Shown piece by piece: positions 36,501-49,597 of a stretch of 64,000 bases of DNA; positions within the stretch are counted from its first letter, which is position 1; every line of letters starts with the position of its first letter. The notes below the pieces were generated by a model that was given only the letters and a program-made list of their open reading frames with translations, had not been told where the DNA came from and searched no databases. Both the position numbers and the translations under genes were made by a program. The stretch is taken from NCBI RefSeq assembly GCF_029962835.1, contig NC_080583.1:558001-622000 (forward strand). The letters run 5' to 3'. This DNA is from Magnolia sinica. Taxonomy: Eukaryota; Streptophyta; Magnoliopsida; Magnoliales; Magnoliaceae.

Positions 36501-39500
36501 GAACACATATGGGACTAATTGGTCAAGAGAAAGGGATAAAAAGGTCTAAGAGAGAGGCAGAGAGGACATGACTCCTGTCACTTAATCTCTTGCAAAAGAA
36601 TCAACAGCTTTATTTGCCTTCCTTGGAACAATAGAGGAAGATAAATTGGACCTTGTAATGTACTTTCTTGCACCTCGTCAATGCACCCAGCCAAATGGTT
36701 ATCTGCTGAACATTTCTCAATACATGCTCTTTTGTTTTTTTTTTTTTATTATTATTAATTTTTTTTTTTTTTCTATACTCCTGTCTGATACAGTCTGGAT
36801 GCCCTCTTTGCAGCTTCCAGGACAGAAGGTACTCCCTATAAGAAGGCTGATGAAGCAGTGGCCAGTAGAGAAGTGCGCATGCAGGAAACTTCTCCACGTC
36901 CAGGTATTCCATGGAGATCTCCGTCGATGGGTGAACGCTTGCGTGGATCTTCAATTGATTGGCAAGAAAATTCCGCTGAAGTGAGATCAAGAACCTCTGA
37001 TGGTTGGCCACATTCAAAGAAGGATCAGGTTGCGGGGGACAAGAATGTGGCTATTTCCTCATCTTACTACAAAGACGAACCGAACTGGCATATTGGTGAA
37101 GGTTTTCACCCAGACCTCAGCCGGGCTTCCGATATGAAGAGGCAGTCTTCGGACATCTTTGATAGGGAAAGGGAAGCCAGTGCCATACAAGGTCGGGGAG
37201 ATGCTAAAAAAGTTTTTCCACAGCCTTCTCCAGAGGACCTGTACCTATACTATAAAGATCCACAAGGTGACATTCAAGGTCCATTTTATGGCAGTGATCT
37301 GATTGGATGGTTCGAGGCTGGATATTTTGGTATAGACTTGCAAGTTCGTGTTGCAAATGCTTCTTCCGAAGCTCCTTTCTCATCTCTTGGGGATGTTATG
37401 CCACACTTGCGAATGAAAGCAAGACCACCACCTGGCTTTGGCGCACCGAAACCAAGTGACCCTGTGGAGGCATCAAGTAGGGCAAATTTCAGCAGCCTTG
37501 GAAAGCTTCACCCTGGCTTAAGCAGCGCCGAGCTTATAAAGAATGAGAGGAATAGAAATGAGTCTACAACTGAAGCTGAGAATAGGTTTCTGGAGTCATT
37601 GATGTCTGGAAATATGAGCACTTCCCCATCAGACACTTTCTTGTCCACAGAAGGTTTGTTGCTTCATGAAAGAATTCACCCTGAGAAAAAGTAGAGAGAA
37701 ACAAAATAACTGTTTCTGGTTTGAAACTGTGGTGCTTTTTCATGCCTAATTGCAGCATTTTCATATCATATCATTCATCAGTTATAACATGTTTTGAATG
37801 ATTGTGGCAGTTCCATTTGACATGAAATAGCTGTGTTTTATTTGATATATTCAATTTTTTTTTGTAGGTATGCAAGGGTATGTGAGGAATGGTTCTCGTG
37901 GATTGCCCTCGGTGGGATTAGAAAGTGGGAGTGACCTAAATTATCTCTTGGCCCAAAAGATGTCGTTAGAGCAGCAGAGATCTCTACCAAATCCTCTTCC
38001 ATATTGGCCTGGCAGAGACACAGCACCTATGGTACCAAAGGTGGAAATTGTCCCAGACTCTCCGACGCCACATTCGAGGCTTCTGCAGCCAATGGCAGAA
38101 AGTGCCCATCAATTCTCTCATTCTCCTCAGCATGTGGATATGAGGTCGAGGTCTATCCTGCAAGCCATAGCAGATAAGTCTTCTTCCCCTGCTGTCAATA
38201 ATGGAGGTGCCCCTTGGTCGAATTTCCCCGATGTTAGATCTCTGAGTAACACCATTCAGGGTGGCATGGATGTTGTTCAAGATAAGATGGATGCGCATCA
38301 CAATCAACATTTCGTTCCCCCAGGTGGGTACGGAATTCAACAGCAGAGGTTGCAACCTCAACATCCACCATCGATACCTCATATTATTAACCCATCTGTT
38401 GATCATCCCTCCGGTATTGTATCGCCAGAGAAGTTACTTTCATCTGGGATTCCTCAAGATCCAGAAGTGTTAAACATTTTGCAACAGCAATATTTGCTAT
38501 CCCAACTCCAGTTGCATCCTCAGGCATCCGTTCCCACCCAACTCACACTTCTGGATAAACTCTTATTGCTTCAGCGGCAACAGAAACAAGAGCAACAGCA
38601 GATGTTGCTGCAGCAGCAACAACATTTGCTTTCACAGGTTTTATCCGAACATCAGCCTCGTCAACATTTTGTCGAACCATCATTCGGACATCTACAGGCT
38701 GCTGTGACAGCGGGGAGTGCATCTCTTGACCATCTTGGGCTTCGGCAACCTCAAGAGCCATTTCACATTAGTTCTCAGATGTCACAGAATATTCCCTTGT
38801 CACATGACAATCGTGTCCATGACCCAGTCCATAATTTACAAGATGACCCGAGGCCTAGCTTTGCAAATTTGTCTTCAGAAGCTTCCCAGGAAGTTGGCTA
38901 CAGTGTTACTTCTGAATCCTTGGATATACACTTGCCACACCACATTTTTGAAAATACTGCGCATTCAAAGAGTTGGGCTTTGCCACAACAAGTGGAAGAT
39001 ACTGATAATTTGCACATTCCAGCAATGACCGATACATCACCTTCATGTGAGGTATTGAAGAAGCCTTCGAGTGAACCTTCTGTTCTAGAGAAACATGTCC
39101 ACATTCCAGAAGAAGCTACAGTTCAAGAACGTATGCCACAAAATGCTGCAGATGTTAGTGAAACTGCTGCCTTTTGCAACACCAACGCTGAAGCCATGCC
39201 TTGTTTTGTACCTCCAGGGGAAGGTCCCGCAAAGTCTGTTTCTGCATCTTCTGCTGTGACTGGCAAGAATGACATAACGATTTCTGAAAAAGCTTCTGAT
39301 AAGAAGGTGCCTTCAGGAGGTATCATTGAAGAATCACAAGTGCAAAGAGAACAATATGATGCTGAGCCTATGGTTAAAGAAGTGAAAAATGCGGAGGTAA
39401 AGAAAGCTTCAGAGAAGAAGTCCAGAAAGCAAAAGAATTCAAAGTCACAGTCCTCTTCAGACCAGGGTAAAGGTGCGTCTAAGGCAATTCCTTGCCAGCA

Positions 39501-42500
39501 GTTGAAACAAGATTTGGAAGCTGAGGGAACAAATGCTGGGGGCACAAAATCTGAGACTAATGTAGAAGCAGATGAAATGCTTTATCGGACATCTTCTGTG
39601 AAATCAAGAGACAGTAAAACTGGTATAACTGTTGCAGAAGCTGCTACTTCTCTAATGGAAGTTGAAGCTGGTGAAGACAAGGCTGATTCAAGAGAAGTTG
39701 ATTCTGGATCACTGCAAAACTCCCAGGCACCTTCAATTCATCGGGCTTGGAAACCTGCTCCTGGGTTTAAACCAAAGTCACTCTTAGAAATTCAACAGGA
39801 GGAGCAGAGAAGGGCACAGGCTGAAACAGCAATTCCAGAAATTGCCCCATTGGCTAATTCTGTGAGTTCTTCATCAATAGCTCCTTGGGCGGGAGTTGTC
39901 GCCACTTCGGAGCCTAAAACCACCAAAGATATTAATCAAGATGCAAGGAATGCACAGTTCATCACGAGGAACTCTGAAAATACTAGTCAGAGGAGCAAGA
40001 AGAGCGAGTTACATGACCTATTGGCAGAAGAAGTTCTAGCAAAGGCAAATGAAAGAGATACAGAGGTTCCTATAATCACTGACAAGGGTTTTTCTCTTCC
40101 CCCATCAGCAGTTACAACTACTCAGGTGGATGTTCCAGCTGACGATGATGATAATTTTGTTGAGGCTAAAGACACTAAGAAGAACCGTAAGAAGGCAGCC
40201 AAAGGTAAGGGTGCAGGAGTCAAGGCCTCACCACCAGTTTCTTCGGTTGACCTGTCATCTTCATCTGTTCCAATCGAGAAGGGCAAGAGTTCTCGTCAGA
40301 TGCAGGTGGAGAAGGAAGTATTGCCTGTTCCACCGTCCGGTCCTTCTTTAGGTGATTTTGTCCTTTGGAAGGGGGACCAAACGAATACTGTTCCTGCTCC
40401 GGCATGGTCCACAGATTCAGGGAAGTATCCCAAACCCGCATCATTAAGGGATATCCAGAAAGAACAGGAGAAAAGGATGTCTGTCCAGCACCAAACCCCA
40501 TTGCCAACTCCCCCCAAAGTCCAGCCAAATCGTGCTGCCCGTGGAAGTGGTTCTTCATGGCAGCAATCTGGGACATCACCATCCAAGGCCGCATCACCAA
40601 TCCAAATCAGTTCACATGCTTCTGCTCATTCAAAATCCAAGACAGAAGATGATCTGTTTTGGGGTCCTCTTGAGCAATCAAAACAAGAAGCCAAGCAGTA
40701 TGTTCCTATGCACTTTTTCAAAGTTTTATCTGTTGTTTACATAGCTTGCTGTGTTTATCCTTCCAATGTGCAGGAATATCTTTTCTCGATACATTTGACT
40801 GAGTGTTATAAATATGATTAGTTTGGCAAACGTTATTTTAGATAGGCATTTTAGATCTACCATTTGTTGAACACTTTGATTCTCCTGTCTGATTTCAATT
40901 TTTATTTGATTCCCGTGCATTTTCATTCTTTAGGGTATATGGAGTAATACTTCATTCAATGATTTTGAATAATTTTCTATTATGACTTTGGTGGTTTCAT
41001 TTGCAACAACTAGACTTATATTCTCAGTCACACTATATAGGATCACTGTAACACCCTCGTTCTTAAAACCCGATCCTCATTGAGAACCCGAGTATTACGT
41101 TATGAAGTGGACCATCATACATCTAATTAACTGTAGATTTCATAACATAAAGTAAAGCTGCCACTGTATAAACTAAGAATATTAAGAGTAACAACAGGGG
41201 AGTTTAATACTAGTAATATGAAAGCAACATGGAATCCCTTAGCAGGGAAATTTTTATTACAATTCACGTATAATGCAAAGTCTGAAACATGTAAATATGT
41301 AAATCCTAAAGTATCAGTTGAGCTCCAACGGCTCAACTACATTCACATAAAGTTCTTCCTCGCCAAACTCCTACTCAGTTGTCCCTAGAATCCCGTCATA
41401 GGGGTCTCTACCTGTTCATCATACCTATGTCTATTTGGTGCAACCGCACGATTGGGTGAGTGAAAACTCAGTGGGAATTATCCGCAAGGATTCATGCATA
41501 TCATATCATTCCAAAACAGTTTAAGCCAACGTATTCTGATAATAAATGTACTTATATGTAATGTATGGAGGTATGAATATATGCTCAAGTTACAGTCTGG
41601 GGATGCACATCTAGCTGTCAAAATAAAGGGTCGCCCAAGGAGAACTAGTCACCTGGAAAAATACTCATAGGTACGCCCAAGGAGAACTAGCCGTTCGGAA
41701 AAGACCATGTAGGTGAGTGCGCCAAAGGATATCTCCTGGAAAAATACACAGGGTACGCCCGAGGAGTGTCTAATCCCAGAAAAGCCTCATGTAAAGAAAA
41801 ACGCCCAAAGTGACCCAAATGCACAGGTTCTGTGAGTTAAACTAAAGCGTTGGAACTTCCAGTAAATCAAACAGAGTGTGGCTTACATTGAGCACTCGGA
41901 AAAGCTCATATGTTATGCGTGAATGTCATGTACCATGATGCTCATGCATATTCTGTAGGATTAACAAGATTACTCTCATAAGCATGATCAAGACTTGTGG
42001 TCCTTTAATAGGATATCTAGCATTCAAATATGAGCTCAATATAAATTCATTTACTTTCCCAAGGTCCAAAGGAGGGCCCAAATATGATATTTCAAACATA
42101 TTAGGATAGTAACGGGATTACTTCACATCTTAAGAAAAGATATATTCATTGTACATCTTATGAGATAGAAGGAATATAGGTATCATGATTCTTTTCTCCA
42201 CTAGTAAAACTATGTACAAAATTGAAAAATTGCTAGGATAGCATAAAGAACGCAATTCTAAATTCTAGTCACATAATTATTAGTCATAGGACTCGAGTGA
42301 TAGAAGTTAATGAAATCACTCATGTTCACCACATCCAAATGAGAAACTAAGGAACCAAGTTATTATTTACAATATTCTAATACTTCATTAACTTCAATTT
42401 AAAACTAATCTAGCATATATATGGAATTAATGGAGCAACCTCATCATGGAAACAAGATCCGTTACCTCTTAGTGCAGATAGTAGAGGTATAAATGTACGT

Positions 42501-45500
42501 AAGCAATTTCAAATGTGCCATAATGTGCGTAATACAATTCTTATAAGATGGATTAAAACAACAAGGTTCAACACGATCCCACATGATTGTCAATGTCAAT
42601 TCAAGATTTAAGGAAGCAAAATTAACATATACACAATTAAAATATCTTTATACTTTTAGGCTTAACTATCTTAGAATTCAATGAAATGAGGAAGCCATGT
42701 GGGATATCCCTCACCTTTCAAGTCAAATTCATTTGCTTATATTGTATCCTAAGCATGGTGATTCACGTGAGTTAGTTCCCGGCACAACTCGGTACCAAAC
42801 TCGATTGGTGACTTGGCAACTCGACTCAAGTGAGTCATGTGATCTTCACTCTGACTCTTGACTCTCATTCCTTCTTCCATTCTTTCCTTCCCACTCCCAT
42901 TCTCTTTCTCTATCACTTTGGGCCTTATACACGGCCCTGACTCAATTCAAATTCAATGAGTCGATAACTCACTGACTGAATGAGTTAGCGACTCAACCGA
43001 GTCTATCTGTCTCTCTCCCCTTTTCTTTCTTTCTCCATCTCCACTCTATTCCTTCTTTGCTCCTCTCTCTCTCACTCACTGTTTTTCCTTCTTTCTTTCT
43101 TCCATTTAAAAAAAAAAAAAAAAAAAACAGCTACTAGTCATGAACCAGCCTGCAAGACCGTCCGACTCAGTGAGTTGAACCCTAGAACTCGACATTCATG
43201 GAGAAGTTCTCTCCACCGATCTTCTTCCTCTCTCTCATGCTCTTTCTTCTTGCTCTACCTCCCTTCTTCTGATGTAATGTTGGGCTGGACTGAATAAGAC
43301 CCCAAACCAGTTGAGGTTAGGCCCTGAACTTCACTGAGTCGACTCAGCAACGAGTTGAGTGCAAGGCTATTTTAAACGAACGGGGTCTGGTTATGATACC
43401 TGCACTGGAGTTGGCTTTAACTAACGATGCAGAGAAGGTCGGATTTAGTCTCAAACCAGGTCTGAGCCAAGTTAGGACCTTCATGACTCGGCGTTTGGCT
43501 GAGTCGCTCTCAGGAGGCGGGTCTGGGACTCGTTCTCGAATTCGGCTGGTGTGGCGGTCTGCCACAGAGGTTGATGGGCAAAGACGAGATGAAGCCGAAG
43601 CAGGTGGTTCGATTCTCCCTAACCTCCTTCTGACTTTTTCATCAATTAGTAAGTTGAGTCAGCGAGTTCACTGGCTTATTAAACTCGTTGAGTCAACCCA
43701 ATCAACATGATCGGACTGGGCTGTCACACGGCGGAGGTCCAGAGTGGGAGGACCTTTTCTTCATTCTCTGTTTGCCTCAACAGGGCTTCCTCTCCATTAG
43801 AACCACCAGGCAGAGGGCCCGACTCACTCTCTACCAGAAGTTTGGTCGAGACCTGATCGAGTCGCTCGAAATGCGGCGCCTCACCCTCTCTCTCTCTCTC
43901 TCTCTCCCTTTAACTTTCCTTGGGATTCGCCCCAATATCAGGCTACTTATAGCCTTCCTATTTCCAGATGCATCCACGGCTAATCAGATGGGTTAGTGCA
44001 CTTTTTAGTGAAAGAGGTGTTAAGAAACCCATCATCAGCCGTCTCTCTATCAACTCGATGTGTGCATGGGTTTATACATTCGTCCCTGATGGACTTTAAA
44101 TGGGTGGGCCACACGATAGACGGCCTGGTTCAGGGAGAAGGTTGCTATCACAGAAAGTGGGTCCCACAGTCGGTTTGGAGAAGATGGCAGACGAGAATGG
44201 CGTTTTCTAGCTGGGCGGTTTATTCATAGATCAAGGCCGTTTGGACGGTCCTGATATGGTCTAAAAGTAGTGCGGGGTCCAGCTCACAGTGAAAGGAGGG
44301 CTGTTGATTAAGTCGATCTGCTGCGACCGAAAACCACTGCGTCGTTTCTATTTCTTGTTATTATCTCAGTTGCCAGGAGAGATATTTGGTAACCCTATCT
44401 TGGACGTCCTAGATGGCTCAGACGAATCTTCCAGAAGCCGGAGAAGGGTGAAGATCGTGCCAGCCCGAAATGGAAGTTATTCTTCTGCCTTTTTCTGCGC
44501 AGGTAGCCATTTCAGGAAACCTAGGGCTGATGCGGATTTTCTCCACACGTGTGGATGGAGTCCGATGACTCCGGACGGCTGGATTCGCCAGCCAGGTAGA
44601 AGACGTGGATTTCCTCCACACGCCAGCGTTTTTCTCTCACAATGCCTGACTGAACGTTGCTTGAGCTTGTGTAGGCGATTTTCAATCACAGATTTAAACA
44701 TGTTTAGGGTCGGTGGGACCCTCTCTATCAAATAGACGGTTTGGATCAAGTAACCATCTTTAGATGAATGCCATCTGCGTCGTCAAACAGGGTCCGGTTT
44801 TGAGAGAACGTCAGGCGGGAGATTTAAAATTTTCTTTGCTTTTCGATTTCTATTGGGTCAAACCTTGTGTGACCCAAAACTCGATCCCATGTACAGCGAG
44901 TGTACATGGTTTTGTGCATGTGCGTGATTAAAAAGTGTGGCCCACCTGATGATCTAAGAGATCTGCACCGTCAGATCTCTAGCAGGGCTAGTTCAGGTAT
45001 TTTTGTCATGAAGGGTTTGTCAGATTGATGTTGCTAGGTGGTTTGAACTTACAGTTTAGTGTTTTTAGTTCATATTATTATTATTATTCTTTACGTGTTG
45101 ATCATCAGCAATCTAACGGTCAAACTATCTCTCCATTCAATCATCGGATTTCTAAAGGTCTCTAGGCCTATTTAAGTGAATTTCTATGGTAAGTTCAACT
45201 ACCAGAAGTTGGGATAATGATGATCACGTGGTGAGTTGTGAATTCGAATGTCGTGGGCTTGTTGAACTGTAAGCCTGATGAATTGGGTCCCAAAATTGTT
45301 TAATGGAATCTGCTCCATCCACTCGTCTTGGACACGACTGTTGTGTCTTCAGGCCGAAGATGGGGCGGATTTAATGTCATAATGCTTAGTTTATGTGCCT
45401 AAATGGGTATTGTTTGACGATTCGGGTCCCAATCTTTAAGATGATCCAAGATTAGGGCCTTCTATGATTCATATTGGACTGTCTGATTTATCCATCAGAG

Positions 45501-48500
45501 CAATTGTTATATCAAGGTGATTGAAATCCTAAAAATAGAGTGTCTTGGTGATGTAGGGATCCGTCTCAAAGAATCAACGAATGTATAACTTGTTCTATAG
45601 TTGTTGAATATCGCTCCTAATGGTCAGATTTGGACTAGAACGTGTGAACGTTTAGATGAATTAGATTTGTACTCATTCTAAATTCAATTACCCGGTAACA
45701 CCCGAGTACTAAAAAGTACGGGATGTTACAATCACGCATTGTGAAAGAGAAAGCCATGTCTTGCTGTATTTCTACTTGTTGGGATACATGGTTAGGTACT
45801 CTGTACTTGAATGAAACTGTAATCAAATTACAGATTTAAAGAGTTCAACATACTGCTTAGCGACCAGCATAACAAGGATTTAGAGGAATGCAAGGTGGCT
45901 TGGCTAGTGAACCAAAATAATCTAGGGCCTGTTTGGCGCAAGGGATTCGAGTGTATTAGATGGTATGAAAATTTGAAAGTGCAATCATTACACATGGCAG
46001 TGGAAACACCACAATGTAAATAAGCACTTTAAAAAAAAAAAAAAAACGCACACACCCTCAAACACCACAATGGGTACTCAAACCCATGACCTTAGCGTTG
46101 AAACTCTTGTGAGTCTACCACTAAGCCATGAGTAGGGACCCAACACATTGTTAATTCACCATTATTGCAAATACTCATATTCCATTGCTTTTTCATAACT
46201 TCCGGGAGCAACTGTTAGAAAATAATGAAAATGATGATTATGGAACATGCCACAAAATTCTTCTCCGTGGAAACATAAATCCTTTAATTTTCCTCCACAT
46301 GGGACATGCCACAATAATTTCATTTGTTTTCTTTTCCCGAGATGTAGGGAGAGGTTAGGATAGACATAGTTTTGTTGTTTTTTCAATATATGCCAAAAAG
46401 ATTAACAACTGTTAGGAAAAACTAACAGAAAGTTGGTATTTGCAACAAACACGGAGTAATGATGTGGTTATTTGCAAACGTATTTTTTTATGTGGTATTT
46501 GCAAATGCTCTATTATTTAGGTAGTTACATGCAAAACCTCCTCTTTTTTTAAAGGCTAAGATTTGGGCCTTGTTGCAGACTGTTGCCCGTGATGTACCAA
46601 CTGGTTGTGCTTAATGGCTCAGCCCTCAAGTCTGTATGTTTTGATGGTGTTTCACACACACACACACACATGCATATGATCAACAGGACTACATTATTAT
46701 GTAAAAGACTTGCCCCTTTCAGTATTGAAAGGCGACTGTTTTCTAGCTGAATCTTCAAAAGCTCACACGATCATTACGTTGGTTTCTGATACCTAGCTTG
46801 CCTCTGCTGGGTCACTGGGAAACAAAATCCGCTTCCAACCAAAAAGAATAAAAAGAAAGAAAGAAAGGATGGATTTCAGATCATGGTTTTAAAAAATGGC
46901 TACATTATGGCAGCATCGGCCATATTGTAGCTATATCGGTCCCCACTATTACTTGATAGTATGTGAGTATGCTGACCAGCAAAGGAGGTGGGCCGTGTCA
47001 ATAAATATGGTCTATACAGGGCCGATTCGCCTGATATGGACCAATACTGCCATAGAGGCCTCTTCTTTTTTCTTTTCACATTGTCTCTGTCTCAATCCTA
47101 GAGAATGCTTAGAAACTTGTGTTAGATTGGGGATGTAGGCCTATTTTGGGAAATCAACATGCAAGATTTGAGTAGGATTCAATGAATCAGAGTGGAATGG
47201 ACCATTTTGGGGGAAATCGGGAAAAAAGGGGTAAACAATCCTTATAAAAAAAATTTAGTCCTCTTTTTGTTGTTGTGATTAGTTGACATTCATAGGTCAT
47301 GCTAACTGAAAATATTCTTATCAAAGAATGGTCTGATGCTCCATTAACCATGCATTAAAAACAGAATTTTTTTTTTTTACATTTTTTCCCCCATTTTCCT
47401 GATTATTTGTCAAAGTTCTGTACAAAAAAATAAATAAAATAAATTCAGCTGATATGGTTACCATTTTGTCTGACACGCCCTGCATCATATCGTTTTTGGG
47501 CCTGGCTGATATGCCGTTCGATACTGATATTTCAGACTCCGGAGATGGGTTGTTGCCCAGACCAAGTTACGCGTTGACCGGTGGTTTTTACAACATTCAT
47601 TTGATTATATAACTTCTTTCCAACTTGGAACATGTAGCATCCATCATGTGTTTGTTTCTGCAATCACTTGTACCTGTTGTTTCTAAGGGAAACGGTTTTG
47701 CCATAAGAAATTAACAGCAGAAGACTTTGGTCCTTGACATTGTTCTGTTCAGATCCCCTGAATCTTGTTGTAGCTTATATAACATTCCCAAGTTGATTGG
47801 ATTAAGTTTTATTTTTTGTAAGCAGGCCAGATTTCCCATCCCTTGCAAATCCTAGCAGTTGGGGGTCGAAAGGCACCCCTGCAAAAGGAACATCTAGTGG
47901 GTCATTGAGTCGACAGAAATCCTCTAGCGGTAGGCTCCCTGAGCACTTTCTTTCATCCTTTAAAGGGAAAAGAGATGCCATGACTAAACATACAGGTAAG
48001 ACCACCATATGCTGCAGCTTTTCTCTTTAGGGTTTCTATTTATCTTTTTGGATTCATTTCTTTTTTTTTGCAGAGGCCATGGACTTCAGAGATTGGTGCG
48101 AGAGCGAGTCAGTTAGGCTTACAGGGATGAAGGGTAAACTTTTAGATAACCACTACAACACATAGACGCGTGTGTGCACACACACTAGTCTCTCACGCTC
48201 ACTCTCATTATGGAGTATTACCATGGCTGTCAAGAGATTATTATGCATACTATGTCCATGGTTCGAAAAGCAGGCTGTACTGGTCTTTTGGTGAGCGAGA
48301 TGCATTAATTGAATGTGGAACATTTGTTAATTATTTTTACATGCCTATTTTTGGTACACGGCCCACCTAATGACAGTACAGACCTTATTGTCAGGCCTCG
48401 GTACATACATGGAGAGTGGATGGCACATATTTCAAGTGTCATCACAATTGCACCTCCAGGAGAGTAGGATCCTAGATGCTCTCTAGTAGTTTTGCATTTT

Positions 48501-48987
48501 GGAAATCATAACCCAGGCACTTTATGGGGAAAAAAAATGATCTGTTTCTTGTACTCTGATCGCCTGTTTCTGTGTTTTCTTAATCCTCGTGTTTGTAGAT
48601 ACAAGTATCCTGGAATTCTGCTTGAAGCAATCAACTTCGGAAGCCCAAACACTTCTGATAGAAAATCTCGGCTCGTTCGATCCCAACCACGAGTTCATCG
48701 ACAAGTTCCTCAATTACAAAGAGTTGTTGTCGGCGGATGTGATCGACATAGCCTTCCAAGCTCGGAATGACAGGCGGCTAACAGGGTTTGGCATTGAGGA
48801 TGTAAATATTGACAGGACAGGAGGCGGGGATTTTGACCCTGATGCAGCGGCAAACCTGGATGGAACCGCCAAGGGAGGCGGGAAGAAGAAGGGAAAGAAG
48901 GGGAAGAAGGTGAGTCCAGCGGTTTTAGGGTTTAACGTTGTCAGTAACCGCATTATGATGGGTGAAATCCAGAACCTCGAAGATTAG
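27588..48987 (+). CDS. EXA1: GYF domain protein, EXA1/PSIG1-like, ten coding exons
   Basis: It matches Arabidopsis At5g42950 (EXA1, also PSIG1/MUSE11), an eIF4E-family-binding GYF protein that represses translation, restrains NLR immune receptor levels and is needed for potexvirus accumulation. Exons: 27588-27657, 34662-34750, 34971-35900, 35977-36097, 36185-36379, 36814-37653, 37868-40697, 47826-47995, 48074-48133, 48599-48987. The sum is 5694 nt, 1897 residues; all phases fit and all junctions are GT/AG. Seen: RDRWR-rich N-terminal part (about 95-200), the eIF4E-binding motif YSRNKLL (314-320), the GYF domain (about 609-665, [13 protein letters not shown] and [11 protein letters not shown]), a Q-rich stretch (about 980-1010), [16 protein letters not shown] (about 1376) and a conserved C-terminal end ([15 protein letters not shown]). 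Arabidopsis has about 1714 residues. Introns 1 and 7 are each about 7 kb because of insertions. No damage to coding sequence was seen. Confidence 0.95.
28893..29347 (-). pseudogene. psbD: NUPT: nuclear copy of part of plastid psbD (photosystem II D2)
   Basis: On the minus strand, about 455 bp align with the middle-to-C-terminal part of psbD. Conceptual pieces include [44 protein letters not shown] and [12 protein letters not shown], against CAIHGATVENTLFEDGD, NPFHMMGVA and MLRQFELARSVQ in D2. Substitutions and small indels have removed the frame in places and there is no start, so it cannot make D2. Similarity stops sharply at both ends. It lies antisense within intron 1 of the EXA1-like gene. 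Plastid-to-nucleus transfer is well established in plants; divergence suggests an old transfer. Confidence 0.9.
29938..31423. mobile_element. hAT-like non-autonomous DNA transposon in EXA1 intron 1
   Basis: The left end CACTGTTGTTAAATGCGACC is mirrored by the reverse complement of the right end (CACGATGTTGTTAAATCACA). Both subterminal regions are full of GCGATCGCATATGCGA-like words. TGCAAA flanks both sides (29932-29937 and 31424-31429), possibly the core of an 8-bp duplication. No transposase was seen, and another element is nested inside. Confidence 0.6.
30338..31067. mobile_element. Nested MITE (GGGCCTGTTTTG ends)
   Basis: GGGCCTGTTTTGTTTTCCTA at the left is mirrored by GGGTGTTTGTTTTCTTATTT read from the right end, the kind of terminus seen in Tourist/PIF MITEs. 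Inside are GTGGGTCCCACCAGGATGTA and related mirrored words of the palindromic MITE family, so this may itself be a composite. Confidence 0.55.
32935..33037. repeat. Two-copy tandem repeat, period about 47 bp
   Basis: GATGAACTGATTCCCATGTG... at 32935 is repeated from 32982 with a short internal addition (CAGCCTATAC). It lies in intron 1 of the EXA1-like gene. Confidence 0.8.
36183..36190 (+). promoter_or_regulatory. Tandem NAGNAGNAG splice acceptor of EXA1 exon 5
   Basis: TTTTAGCAGCAGGTAGAG offers three consecutive in-frame acceptors. Use of the first gives AAGRED, the second AGRED, the third GRED; each keeps the frame with the phase-1 donor at 36097. Such sites often give single-residue isoforms. 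Confidence 0.6.
41047..45730. mobile_element. Probable giant solo LTR (Ty3/gypsy, Tekay-like) in EXA1 intron 7
   Basis: The 4684-bp stretch starts TGTAACACCCTCG and ends GTACGGGATGTTACA, so it has TG...CA ends and short inverted termini, and is flanked by an exact 5-bp duplication ATCAC (41042-41046 and 45731-45735). No gag or pol similarity and no internal pair of long direct repeats was seen. TGTAACACCC-type ends with long, non-coding LTRs are typical of Tekay/Del chromoviruses, so a solo LTR left by recombination is the simplest reading. A large non-autonomous LTR element is the alternative. Confidence 0.7.
41629..41810. repeat. Short tandem motif array inside the giant LTR
   Basis: CGCCCAAGGAGAACTAG recurs at about 41631 and 41673, with degenerate versions (CGCCAAAGGATATCTCC, CGCCCGAGGAGTGTC, CGCCCAAAG) after it, spaced about 40-50 bp. 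Each is followed by a GGAAAA word. Confidence 0.6.
46653..46670. repeat. (CA)n microsatellite
   Basis: Nine CA units in EXA1 intron 7. Confidence 0.9.
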
Positions 48988-49200
48988 GAGGCAGGGTACA
49001 TACATTTATCTGATAGTCTGTAAATGTCCTTTATTGTATACCTTTTCTGCCCCTCTATAGAGAACAGCAGTAGCACAGTACTGAGTTATATCAGCTCAAG
49101 CGGTTTTGTGGAAGTACTTTTTGAATGATAGGTCACTTGTGATCTCGTTTATTTATAGAAAAGCCCAAGATTAAATTCCAGGGAATTGGTAACCATCTCT
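48988..49200 (+). other. Probable 3' untranslated region of the EXA1-like gene
   Basis: About 200 bp of TA-rich sequence follows the stop codon. No strong AATAAA was seen before AT-rich DNA at 49240, so the end is a guess. Confidence 0.35.
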
Positions 49201-49407
49201 ATGAAGCTTGTGCTGTTTTTTGGATTTATCTTCATCCCTTTCCTTTAAAAAAAATAAAATAAATGTGAAGAGCAAGTTGCTGCTGTTCACCAGACCAAGA
49301 CATTCTTTGGCTTTTGGGTTTGAGTACTCGTGCAAGGTACTTCCGGGTGTTGCTGCTTTTGGTGGCAGATGGAATGTACCTTGTCAGTCCCAAGTAAAAT
49401 ATAAGGA

Positions 49408-49597
49408 GGGTCTGTTTGGTTGCCTTAAAAACAACTTTTTCTCATTTATATTTAGTCATGTGTTTAGGGATCTTTAGTTAGTTATTTTTGGGTAGGGATC
49501 AGACCACCAACTTTTATAAAGTATGATCTCTAATTCATAATTGATATTAGCTAAAATGAGACGAACTCATTTTTAAGTGGCAAACAAACATGCCCTA
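49408..49597. mobile_element. Tourist-like MITE (GGGTCTGTTTGGTTGCC ends)
   Basis: GGTCTGTTTGGTTGCCTTAA at the left is mirrored by GGCATGTTTGTTTGCCACTT read from the right end. Confidence 0.6.

Larger units (their letters stand above)
40698..47825 (+). other. Intron 7 of the EXA1-like gene (7.1 kb)
   Basis: The donor GTATGT splits a Gln codon (phase 2) and the acceptor GTAAGCAG completes it (Q-P-D-F-P). It contains the 41047-45730 LTR-like insertion. The remaining 45.74-47.83 kb holds poly-A/T, a (CA)n run and AT-rich DNA with no gene seen. Confidence 0.85.

Noticed and set aside
41629-41810. Spaced repeats resembling a CRISPR array
   Set aside because: Plant nuclear DNA; repeats are degenerate, spacers are not unique and the array lies in an LTR.
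43393-44735. Several open frames of 75-150 codons in intron 7
   Set aside because: No known domain, and they lie within the probable solo LTR, which is GC-richer here and so has fewer stops.
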